Shown: piece by piece, positions 43,181 through 50,729 of the stretch
Layout: each line of letters begins with the position of its first letter
Position numbering within the stretch: position 1 is the stretch's first letter
DNA from: Burkholderiales bacterium
Lineage (GTDB): Bacteria; Pseudomonadota; Gammaproteobacteria; Burkholderiales; Burkholderiaceae_B
Length of the DNA: 64,000 nucleotides
NCBI GenBank assembly: GCA_027484315.1
Contig: JAIXTE010000021.1
Span: 1-64,000, forward strand
Direction: 5' to 3'
Translations under genes and position numbers: made by a program
The notes under the pieces: generated by a model
The model's database searches: none
The model's input: only the letters and a program-made list of their open reading frames with translations
Told to the model about the DNA's origin: nothing

Positions 43181-44410
43181 ATGAACAAATCACACATCCA
43201 TGACTTGGCCCTATTTGGTGGCCAAAAAATGTTTCCCAGGCCGGTGTCCACGTCCAACCTGGTGAAACCCGACGTGGAGCAATTTCTCTCGCTGCTGAAA
43301 CCTGCTTTGAATGCAAACGGTGAAAGCGCGCTGATCAAACAACTGGAAACCGAACTGGCCGAGTTTCACCAGGTGCCCCACTGCGTGGCAGTGTGCAGTG
43401 GGTTTTGGGCCTTGGTGCTGGCCATCAAGGCGCTGGCCATGCCCGGGAAAACAGAAGTGATCATGCCCTCGCTGACCTACCGCAGGTTGGCCGACGTGGT
43501 GGCATGGACGGGGCTGATACCCCGCTTCTGCGAAGTCGACCCAGCCACGCTGGCAATTTCCGCCGCCACGGCAGCACCCCACATTGGGCCAGACACCGCC
43601 CTGATCATCGGTGTGCACCCGATCGTGAATTGCTGTGATGCACCTGGCCTTGAACAACTGGGCGAAAAACATGGGATTCCGGTGCTGTTTGATGGCGTGG
43701 AATCGGTGTACGAAACCCTGAACGGCAAGAAGATAGGCGGCTTCGGTGCGGCCGAGTGTTTTTCATTTCACGCCAGCAAACTGATCAATGGTTTTGAAGG
43801 GGGGTATATCACCACCCGCGATGCGGCACTGGCCCGCACGCTTCGAACGCTGAGCGATCCAAGCGCCTGTGAAGGTGAGCCTCGGCTGTCTGCAGCTCTG
43901 CCTGGGGGGCCACTGGAGCCCCCTCCAGCACCTTCCATCGAAACCCGACTGCCTGCCGTGCATGCCGCCATGGCGCTGCAAGGCCTGCGTGAAGTGCATG
44001 GCCAGATCAGCCACAACCGCGAGATTTATCACACCTACAAAGCCCGCCTGGCCGCCGTGCGTGGGCTGGAGCTGCTGCAGTTCAACGAAGGTGAACAGAC
44101 CTCGTTCAAGAATATCGTGGTGGGCTTGAACAGCGACTGGCTATTGTCGCGTGAACTGACTATTGAGGTGCTCAACAGCGAAGGCATTCTGACCCGGGCC
44201 TACTACAGTCCGCCTTTGCACTTGCGGCCAGTGAAATACCCCACCATTCAAAGCCCATTGCCTTTCACCGAGCAGGCTGCAAAGCGCTACATGCTGATGC
44301 CCAGTGGTTACCAGGTGAATGTGCAGCAGGTTGAACAGGTCATTGATTTTTTGAACTGGATTTCAGCGCACGCTGCGGAAATCCGGAACACTGCAGGTGA
44401 ACGCCCATGA
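43181..44410 (+). CDS. Second DegT-family aminotransferase
   Basis: The ATG at 43,181 (MNKSHIHDLALFGGQ) gives 409 residues; the longer frame from 43,046 lies inside the methyltransferase gene. The PLP lysine is in CFSFHASKLINGFEGGYITT near 195, and the PLP-ring Asp is in PVLFDGVESVYE near 172. N-terminal FGGQKMFPRPV and MPSLTYRRLADVVAWTG match the family. The sequence is only distantly like the first aminotransferase, so it likely acts on a different keto-sugar. It overlaps the next gene by ATGA. Confidence 0.88.
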   Translation: MNKSHIHDLALFGGQKMFPRPVSTSNLVKPDVEQFLSLLKPALNANGESALIKQLETELAEFHQVPHCVAVCSGFWALVLAIKALAMPGKTEVIMPSLTYRRLADVVAWTGLIPRFCEVDPATLAISAATAAPHIGPDTALIIGVHPIVNCCDAPGLEQLGEKHGIPVLFDGVESVYETLNGKKIGGFGAAECFSFHASKLINGFEGGYITTRDAALARTLRTLSDPSACEGEPRLSAALPGGPLEPPPAPSIETRLPAVHAAMALQGLREVHGQISHNREIYHTYKARLAAVRGLELLQFNEGEQTSFKNIVVGLNSDWLLSRELTIEVLNSEGILTRAYYSPPLHLRPVKYPTIQSPLPFTEQAAKRYMLMPSGYQVNVQQVEQVIDFLNWISAHAAEIRNTAGERP

Positions 44411-45102
44411 ACAACTGGACGGAAGTGGAACAAAGTTTTCGCGAACTGTTTGCACGCGAGTGGTATACCAACCATGGGCCACTGGCCAAAGCCTTCGAGT
44501 TGGCCCTGTCGAAACAACTGGGCACCGAGCATGCCGTGTGCGTGGTCAACCCGGCGATTGCCCTGACCATGGCACTGGAAGTGCTTCAACTGGAGGGTCC
44601 TGTGGCGGTGCTGGGCAAGGAAACGCGCCACACCCGCAGTGCGCTGCACTGGAGCCAGGCGACTGTGCTTGAACCCCAAACACTGACTGCCTACCCTGCC
44701 GCATCGGCCCACCAAACTCCGGCTGCTGTGCTGTGCAACGGCACAGCCCCATTGGGCACCGCACGGGAATTGGCCAAGGAATGCGCAATACCTCTTGTAC
44801 TGGACTGCACTGCAATTCACGCCCGCGATTTGCAGCCCTTGTGCAAAGCCAATACACCCGCGCAATGCGACCTGCTGATCTTGTCGTTTGATCGGGGACA
44901 GGCCATTGAAGCCCAGGGCGCGGCCTGCATTGCCACGTCCAACGCTGAACTGGCCGAAGCCCTTCGCAACATTCGCAGCAGCTATGGCACGCGTGCAACC
45001 GTGTCGGTTGTGAAAACGGCCAACGGACGCATGTCCGAAGCACAGGCTGCACTGGGTTTGATCAACCTTGAACGCTGGGTGAAAAACGGGGTTGAAGTGT
45101 GA
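44407..45102 (+). CDS. Shortened DegT-family paralogue lacking the PLP lysine
   Basis: The 231-residue protein shares the DegT fold pattern: TNHGPLAKAFELALSKQLGT, IPLVLDCTAIHARD with the Asp retained, RNIRSSYGTRATVSVVKTANG and GRMSEAQAALGLINLER. Where active members have SFHxTKxxxxGEGG it reads SFDRGQAIEAQGAACI, so the catalytic lysine is gone. The C-terminal small domain (about 120 residues) is also missing. The frame is intact, with ATGA and GTGA junctions on both sides, so it is probably expressed, perhaps as a non-catalytic partner of the upstream enzyme. A decaying pseudogene is the alternative. Confidence 0.7.
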   Translation: MNNWTEVEQSFRELFAREWYTNHGPLAKAFELALSKQLGTEHAVCVVNPAIALTMALEVLQLEGPVAVLGKETRHTRSALHWSQATVLEPQTLTAYPAASAHQTPAAVLCNGTAPLGTARELAKECAIPLVLDCTAIHARDLQPLCKANTPAQCDLLILSFDRGQAIEAQGAACIATSNAELAEALRNIRSSYGTRATVSVVKTANGRMSEAQAALGLINLERWVKNGVEV

Positions 45103-45857
45103 AACTCGGAATCATGCAACCGTATTTTTTCCCGTATCTGGGGCATTTCGGTCTGATTGCCAACACAGACGAATGGGTGGTTTTTGACATTACCCAATAC
45201 ACCCCGAAAACCTACATGAGCAGGAATGAAGTGCTCAAAGGCAGCGGGGGAAGGCAACAGATTTTCGCGGAATTGTCCAATTCGTCCATTCACATCAAGA
45301 CCAATGAAGCACGGCTGCGTGACCCGGATAAAACACGCATGCAAGTGCTGGGCAGCCTGACGCATTACCGGAAAAAAGCACCTTTCTACGAGAATGTGAA
45401 GGGCTTGATTGAACGCACTTTTGAACAACTGAATGCGTCGGATGACCCCGGTTCACTGGTGAACCTGAATGTCGCGGGCTTGCAGTGTGTGTGTGAGTAT
45501 TTGAATCTGAATTTCAATTACCGGCGAGCCTCGCAACTGGATGTGCAATTCGACCAGCCCATGGGCGCGGGCGACTGGGCACCCGCCATTGCAAGCCAGC
45601 TGGGCGCAAGCCATTACCTGAACCCGGTGGGTGGGCGGGCTTTGTTCAACCCAACCCGGTTTGAATCATGCGGCGTGAAACTGGAATTCCTCAGTTATGA
45701 GGCTTTGGAATATGTCACACCCGGCTTCCAGTTTGAACCGAATTTGTCGGTGCTGGATGTGTTGATGTGGAACAGCGCGGACACAGTGCGTAAGCATCTG
45801 GCCCGCGCATGTTCGATCACCCCACACTGCCTGTCACCGGCAACACAATGCCTGTAA
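45099..45857 (+). CDS. WbqC family protein
   Basis: The GTG at 45,099 overlaps the previous stop and gives 252 residues starting KLGIMQPYFFPYLGHFGLIA, the WbqC family signature. DEWVVFDITQYTPKTYMSRN, THYRKKAPFYENVKGL and HYLNPVGGRALFNPTRFES also match. WbqC proteins occur in O-antigen and other glycan loci; their biochemical role is not firmly known, though amide-forming or acyl-transfer chemistry has been proposed. It ends the glycan operon and overlaps the convergent SDR gene by 41 bases. Confidence 0.88.
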   Translation: MKLGIMQPYFFPYLGHFGLIANTDEWVVFDITQYTPKTYMSRNEVLKGSGGRQQIFAELSNSSIHIKTNEARLRDPDKTRMQVLGSLTHYRKKAPFYENVKGLIERTFEQLNASDDPGSLVNLNVAGLQCVCEYLNLNFNYRRASQLDVQFDQPMGAGDWAPAIASQLGASHYLNPVGGRALFNPTRFESCGVKLEFLSYEALEYVTPGFQFEPNLSVLDVLMWNSADTVRKHLARACSITPHCLSPATQCL

Positions 45858-46818
45858 TGTAACTTGAACAGGCTGCTGAAGCCAGGAACACATAGGCTGG
45901 TGAAATTTCTTCAGGTTGGGCTGGTCTGCGGTAATCGCTTTGAGAACCAAACTGTTCGATTTCTTCCGGGTTGGATTTGTCTGCAGGGTTCAACGGTGTC
46001 CACACCGGGCCGGGAGCCACTGCATTCACCCGAATGCCCTTGTCCAGCACATTGCTGGCCAGCGCCTTGGTGAAAGCATGAATTGCACCCTTGGTGGCTG
46101 AATAATCCAGCAATTTTTCGCTGCCTTTCAAACCTGTCACAGAGCCGGTGTTGACAATGGCAGCACCTCGCTTCATTTGAGGCAATGCGGCTTTGGCCAT
46201 GTAAAAGTAGCCGTACACATTGGTTTTCATGGTTTCGTCGAAGCGTTCTTCTGTCAGTTCACCCAGAGAATCGGCATGCATCTGAAATGCCGCATTGTTC
46301 ACCAGCACATCCAGCGTTCCGAAAGTTTTCACTGTCTTGGCCACAGCCTTGCGACAGAATGCAGGGTCTTTCACATCGCCCGGCAGCAAGACACACTGAC
46401 GCCCTTCGGCCTCGACATGGCGTCGTGTTTCTTTCGCATCCGAATGTTCGTTCAGGTACACAATGGCCACGTCTGCACCCTCACGCGCAAACAGCACTGC
46501 CACGGCACGCCCTATGCCCGAATCGCCCCCGGTCACAATGGCTTTCATGCCTTCCAGTTTGCCACTGCCTTTGTAATTCTCGGCATGAAACTGTGGGGCC
46601 AAATCCAGTTCAGCTTCAATGCCTGGTTTTTCCAGATGGTTGGGCGACATGGGTGGAGCAGGCTGCTTTTTCTTGCCGGTTTGCACTGCGGGTTTGCATC
46701 TGCCCGCCGCTTTTTGCGGCTTTGCTTTTTCTTTCGAATCCTGCTCCCTCTGAATTTTTCGTTGGGTGCTGACCGTGTCTTTCACGGATTGAGACTTTGA
46801 TTTGGCAGAAGATGTCAT
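45817..46818 (-). CDS. SDR-family oxidoreductase (YghA-like)
   Basis: The ATG at 46,818 with GGAG upstream gives 333 residues. A lysine- and glutamine-rich, probably disordered N-terminus of about 70 residues precedes a classical short-chain dehydrogenase. The domain has TGGDSGIGRAVA near 95 (TGxxxGIG), NNAAF near 180, the catalytic Ser in NTGSVTGLKG and the YxxxK motif YSATKGAI near 245. It is like the YghA/general-stress SDR group. Stress proteins of this type are often encoded with lipocalin and photolyase genes. Its C-terminal end overlaps the WbqC gene tail to tail. Confidence 0.9.
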   Translation of the reverse strand: MTSSAKSKSQSVKDTVSTQRKIQREQDSKEKAKPQKAAGRCKPAVQTGKKKQPAPPMSPNHLEKPGIEAELDLAPQFHAENYKGSGKLEGMKAIVTGGDSGIGRAVAVLFAREGADVAIVYLNEHSDAKETRRHVEAEGRQCVLLPGDVKDPAFCRKAVAKTVKTFGTLDVLVNNAAFQMHADSLGELTEERFDETMKTNVYGYFYMAKAALPQMKRGAAIVNTGSVTGLKGSEKLLDYSATKGAIHAFTKALASNVLDKGIRVNAVAPGPVWTPLNPADKSNPEEIEQFGSQSDYRRPAQPEEISPAYVFLASAACSSYITGIVLPVTGSVG

Positions 46819-46849
46819 TCGCTTCTCCGGGAGTTGGGCGTTCAAACAA

Positions 46850-46862
46850 CGTTTAATAAACG
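46850..46862. promoter_or_regulatory. Short palindrome upstream of the SDR gene
   Basis: CGTTTA-A-TAAACG is a perfect 6-bp inverted repeat with a one-base centre, about 32 bases before the SDR start codon. It could be an operator. Short palindromes occur by chance, so confidence is low. Confidence 0.3.
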
Positions 46863-46994
46863 GGATTGATTCGGACTTGACTCAGCGACCTGCTCGCGTT
46901 GGATGAAGGTCGTGGGTTTGCATCACAGCAACATCATGAAGAGGGGAGAAAAAAACGTATGCGGGACAGCGCTGAGAGAAACTCAGGAATGCGC

Positions 46995-47216
46995 CTATTT
47001 CCAACCCTGTAGCCACTGCCCTTCATCTTGCAGATCGCGCCAGTGAATGATTTGCACGCGGCCGGAATGAATGGCCTCCAGTTCAAACTGTTCGGAAGGC
47101 AATTCCGGGCTTTCAGGTGGTACCACCGCCCGCACCAGAAAATGCAGTTCCTTGTTCACTGGCTTGACAGCGGTCCACTTGCTGAGCAACAGCTTCTTGG
47201 GGTTCAAGCGACGCAT
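46995..47216 (-). CDS. TIGR02450-type small Trp-rich protein
   Basis: The 73-residue protein reads RRLNPKKLLLSKWTAVKPVN, then KELHFLVR, with HWRDLQDEGQWLQGWK at its end. These are the marks of the small TIGR02450 family, whose function is unknown. It starts three bases after the lipocalin stop, so the two are translationally linked. In other proteobacteria this family is often found beside photolyase or lipocalin genes. Confidence 0.85.
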   Translation of the reverse strand: MRRLNPKKLLLSKWTAVKPVNKELHFLVRAVVPPESPELPSEQFELEAIHSGRVQIIHWRDLQDEGQWLQGWK

Positions 47217-47219
47217 GGT

Positions 47220-47765
47220 TTATTGGCCCTGGGGTGATAGTTCAAGTTTCTGCAGATCAAAGCCCTGCGCGCTGAGGCGTTCAAGCAAGGCGGTGTAACG
47301 TACCTTGTCCACTTGCGGTGTACGCGACAACACCCACAGGTATTCCCGGCTGGGCTCACTGACGGCCACCAACTGGTATTCGGTGTCCAGATCAATCACC
47401 CAGTAGTCACCCCACACCCAAGGCAACCACGACAGCCATTCCGGTGCAAAGCGCACCTCGAGTTTCGGCGATTTGGCGCCGCCAATCTGGCGGGCTTCGC
47501 CCAGCGCCTCATCCATTTCCCCGTTGGCCAGTTGGCAGCGGTTCAACACTGTCACGGTGCCGTCCTGTTGCAGGCTGTACTGCGCGCTGGTGTTGCGCAC
47601 ACACTTTTTCTGAAAGCGGTTAGGGTACTTGGCAATTTCATACCAAGTGCCCATGTAGCGGGGCACATCCAGCAAGGCGATGGGTTGCAAGGGCATGGTG
47701 GGCTTGTCGGCAATTGCAGGCAAGGCGGCTACACAGAACAGCAGGGCAAGGACAAATTTCTTCAT
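47220..47765 (-). CDS. Lipocalin family protein (Blc-like)
   Basis: The ATG at 47,765 with AAGG upstream gives 181 residues with a signal peptide (1-19, ending PAIA). The lipocalin motif is DVPRYMGTWYEIAKYPNRFQ near 33-52. FQKKCVRNTSAQYSL, EVRFAPEWLSWLPWVWGDYW and YLWVLSRTPQVDK follow, as in Blc. There is no lipobox cysteine, so this form is periplasmic rather than membrane-anchored, unlike E. coli Blc. It probably binds lipids or hydrophobic molecules. An earlier in-frame start lies in the structured upstream region and is rejected. Confidence 0.92.
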   Translation of the reverse strand: MKKFVLALLFCVAALPAIADKPTMPLQPIALLDVPRYMGTWYEIAKYPNRFQKKCVRNTSAQYSLQQDGTVTVLNRCQLANGEMDEALGEARQIGGAKSPKLEVRFAPEWLSWLPWVWGDYWVIDLDTEYQLVAVSEPSREYLWVLSRTPQVDKVRYTALLERLSAQGFDLQKLELSPQGQ

Positions 47766-47812
47766 GGCAAACCTTTTTTGATTCCAACACATGCAACAGG
47801 ACGAAAGCCGAA

Positions 47813-47888
47813 GGAGGCACTGATTTAAAGGTCTGTTCTCCCGTTGTGAATTACAACCCCATGGAATCATGGGTCGGGTGCTACCTCC
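47813..47888. other. Compact multi-stem element in the lipocalin/907-aa intergenic region
   Basis: GGAGG (47,813-47,817) pairs with CCTCC (47,884-47,888) and closes an inner CCC/GGG (47,840-47,842 with 47,876-47,878). Inside are two adjacent perfect hairpins: GTTGT-GAATT-ACAAC (47,843-47,857) and CCCATG-GAAT-CATGGG (47,858-47,873). It lies 48 bases upstream of lipocalin and 116 bases upstream of the plus-strand gene, so it could act as an RNA leader on either strand or hold operators. Confidence 0.45.
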
Positions 47889-48003
47889 AGGCAGGGCTCA
47901 CGCGCTCTGCAGCATAACGCATCAACCCCTGCGCAGGTTGAAGCCAAGGCCTACCCAGGCTCGATATGCAGATTAGAACTACAACAATCACCGGGAAAAC
48001 CCA

Positions 48004-50727
48004 ATGACCACACGCTCACAATTCAAGCTTGGCACAGCCTTCCTACTTGCGGGCTCGCTCTGCCTCGGGAGCCCGGCGCATGCCGAAGACGGGCCCAACA
48101 TTTCACCCACATTGAAGAAGATGCTGGGTGCGTTGCCACTGGCGGAGGGCAAAGAACAGCTTCAAGGCATGGTGGGTTCACTGAAACAAACCAGTTGCGG
48201 CGGTGGCCTGAAGGGCTGCTACTTCACCGAGCAAGGCCCGGTACAACTTTACTTTTTCACCAGCAGCACCGCCCAGCAAACCTTGTTGGTGGTGGTGGAC
48301 AAAAAACTGGCCCTGCCCAAGCTTCTGAAAGAGAATGTGCAAAAAATGATGGGCACCACGTCGGTCAGCTCGCCCATCATCTCGATTTCCACCAGCGACT
48401 TTGCACTCGACACCGTCAAAATGCCACCCAGCCTGCAAAAGGTGGTGCGCGAAAAATACTTCAATGTAAATTCACTGGAATTTTCAAGTGGCGTACAACT
48501 GGCAGCGCGTGCTGACCTGGGTGGGCCCATCAAGCTGGCCATGGAAAGCTTTGGCGTGAAAGGCAGCGACCTGACGATGCGTGCAGCCGTCGTTATGCCC
48601 ATACCGACCGACCTGGCCGGCGGCGCAGGCACCGGTGCGGGCATGGCCGATGCGGTCAACCACGGCGACACCATGAAGAAAGCCGGGGCCGACGCCGCTA
48701 CACCCGAGGCTTTCATCGAATTTCAATTCGCGCCCAATGCCAAACTGGCATTGAAAGTGCCCGAAATGGACCTGACCGACGCCACCTTCTTCCTCAACAA
48801 CTCGCTGACTTTTGGCTACAAGGGCAACGCTGCTTACCGCGCTGTGCCCAACAAGAAAATTCTCACCCAGTTTCAAACGCCGCTCAGCCCTGCTGGCGCC
48901 ATTGATTTCCTGGACTTCACTTTCCGAATGGCCACTCCGCCTGCCTTCACGCTGGAAGACCATGCCCGCGTGATGTTCGCCATGGCCACGCCCGACCCCC
49001 GACTGGCGCAGTACGGTGGCGGCTTTATTCGCGACATTGAAAAATACAAAAACCTGTTGCTGACCGTGACCAAACCGCTGTCCGTGTTTCAAGTGCGCAA
49101 CCCCAGCCCGGCACCGGAATACCGCTTTGGTGACAGCACCAAACCCTTTCCTGAAGATCCCAAGTATTTCAACATCGCCTTGCTGGGCCCTTTGGCCGAC
49201 GGTGGCCCATGGATGCGGCTTGCGGGTGACGGTTACGTGCTTGGCCAGAAAATGGGCTGGCTGGACGCATCAGCCGGCCTGAATGGCCTGAAAGGCACTG
49301 CCGGGGAAATGATTGACTTGAAGCTCGGCCCCCTGGGCCGCGTGAAAATCAAGATGGCTGCCATGGCCGATGTGGGGCCCCGTTCACAGGAAATGAGCCT
49401 GCGGGGTAACTTCGTGGGCCAGGCCGTGAATGTGACCATGAGCGGCAGCACCCTGACCATTGAGGTACCGCCCAGTTGTGTGAATCCCTTCGAGATCAAA
49501 ACCAGCGTGGCCATTGAAGCCAACACCGACATTGCGCAGGTGTTTGAGGGGCAAGGCGGCGCCAACGTAGACCCATCCAAAATTCAGGGTTGCATTGGTG
49601 CGCAGCTTGAAGCGGCTTACAAGAAAATTGCCGGCGAATACAAAAACCTGAGCGGCTACACTGCAAACGCAGCCAATGCGGAATTGAAGAAAATTGCAGA
49701 CACCGCAACGGCTGCAACCCGGGCTGCAGAAGCGGAGGCCAAGAAACAGGCCGAGGCCGCAGAACGCGAATACAACAAGACCAAAGACGCTGCACGCAAT
49801 GTGGCCAATTCCAGCACCAGTGCCGCCAACAAAGCATTCAATGATGCCGGCAACGCCTTCAAGAAACTGGGCAAAAAGAAAAAGCGCAAGCCTGCACCTG
49901 ACATTCGTTTTGCGGCCTCCGTGTTTGATTGGGATTACTACTACGATGCGGCCCCTGATGTGGTGAAGGCCAATGTGGACCTGTCCACACACTGGCGCGA
50001 CAACGGCTTTCAGGAAGGCCGACAAGGCAGCCCTGAATACAGCGCCTCGTTTTACTGGCGCCGCTACACTGACGTGCAAAGCCTGTGCAAGCTGGGCGAC
50101 CGCATGTGTGTAACCCAACACTGGCTGGATTACGGCATTGAACAAGGCCGCCAGGGCAGTGCTGGGTTCAGCCTGCACGGTTACCTGGATCGCTACCGCG
50201 ATTTGCGAAATGCATTCGGCCAGGAAAACTACGAAGCCGCCATCGACCACTGGTTCGACAATGGTGAAGATGAAGGCCGCAACACCCAAGCCACCATTGG
50301 TGGCGGCGGGACTGTGTCTGGCCCTGCCCGTGCAGGCGGCGGCGGAGGTGGCGCCTGGACCGACATGGACACCTGCAACAACCAGCAGGTCATTGGCTTT
50401 CGGATTGGCGCTGGCCGGTTGGTTGACCGGGTACAGTTCAAATACCCCAGCGGTTGGGCGCCCCGCCAGGGCGGTGGCAATGGCTGGCAAGCGGATGTGA
50501 ATTTACCCAAGGGCCAATACATCGTGCGGGTTAACTACCGCAACGGCAGCATGGTAGACCAGGTCAGCTTCACCACCAACACCGGCAAAACCTATGGCCC
50601 CTATGGCGGCGGTGGCGGCAGCCCTGGGGTGTATACAGTGACTCCCGGCGAAAAACTGGGTTGCATGCGCGGGCGGGCAGGTTCATCGATTGACCGCCTT
50701 ACATTCACCTCCACAGGGCCACGCTGA
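48004..50727 (+). CDS. Large exported protein with Trp/Tyr repeats and a jacalin-like lectin C-terminus
   Basis: The 907-residue protein has a signal peptide (1-27, ending SPAHA). A beta-rich region of unknown family (30-530) is followed by an Ala/Lys/Glu-rich coiled coil (about 532-628, DTATAATRAAEAEAKKQAEA). Three repeats of the FDxxYYxxxPDV...HWxxxGxxEGR type lie at about 632-765. A glycine-rich linker leads to a jacalin-like lectin domain (785-905: VDQVSFTTNTGKTYGPYGGG, RAGSSIDRLTFTS). Such a protein is probably surface-exposed or secreted and glycan-binding. It begins a two-gene operon with a secretin, two bases apart. The N-terminal region matches nothing I know. Confidence 0.75.
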   Translation: MTTRSQFKLGTAFLLAGSLCLGSPAHAEDGPNISPTLKKMLGALPLAEGKEQLQGMVGSLKQTSCGGGLKGCYFTEQGPVQLYFFTSSTAQQTLLVVVDKKLALPKLLKENVQKMMGTTSVSSPIISISTSDFALDTVKMPPSLQKVVREKYFNVNSLEFSSGVQLAARADLGGPIKLAMESFGVKGSDLTMRAAVVMPIPTDLAGGAGTGAGMADAVNHGDTMKKAGADAATPEAFIEFQFAPNAKLALKVPEMDLTDATFFLNNSLTFGYKGNAAYRAVPNKKILTQFQTPLSPAGAIDFLDFTFRMATPPAFTLEDHARVMFAMATPDPRLAQYGGGFIRDIEKYKNLLLTVTKPLSVFQVRNPSPAPEYRFGDSTKPFPEDPKYFNIALLGPLADGGPWMRLAGDGYVLGQKMGWLDASAGLNGLKGTAGEMIDLKLGPLGRVKIKMAAMADVGPRSQEMSLRGNFVGQAVNVTMSGSTLTIEVPPSCVNPFEIKTSVAIEANTDIAQVFEGQGGANVDPSKIQGCIGAQLEAAYKKIAGEYKNLSGYTANAANAELKKIADTATAATRAAEAEAKKQAEAAEREYNKTKDAARNVANSSTSAANKAFNDAGNAFKKLGKKKKRKPAPDIRFAASVFDWDYYYDAAPDVVKANVDLSTHWRDNGFQEGRQGSPEYSASFYWRRYTDVQSLCKLGDRMCVTQHWLDYGIEQGRQGSAGFSLHGYLDRYRDLRNAFGQENYEAAIDHWFDNGEDEGRNTQATIGGGGTVSGPARAGGGGGGAWTDMDTCNNQQVIGFRIGAGRLVDRVQFKYPSGWAPRQGGGNGWQADVNLPKGQYIVRVNYRNGSMVDQVSFTTNTGKTYGPYGGGGGSPGVYTVTPGEKLGCMRGRAGSSIDRLTFTSTGPR

Positions 50728-50729
50728 TC

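Noticed and set aside
47813-47888. tRNA gene
   Set aside because: The 76-base length and closing stem resemble a tRNA, but the T-arm GGTTCRA motif, D-arm and anticodon arm are absent and the hairpins are directly adjacent.
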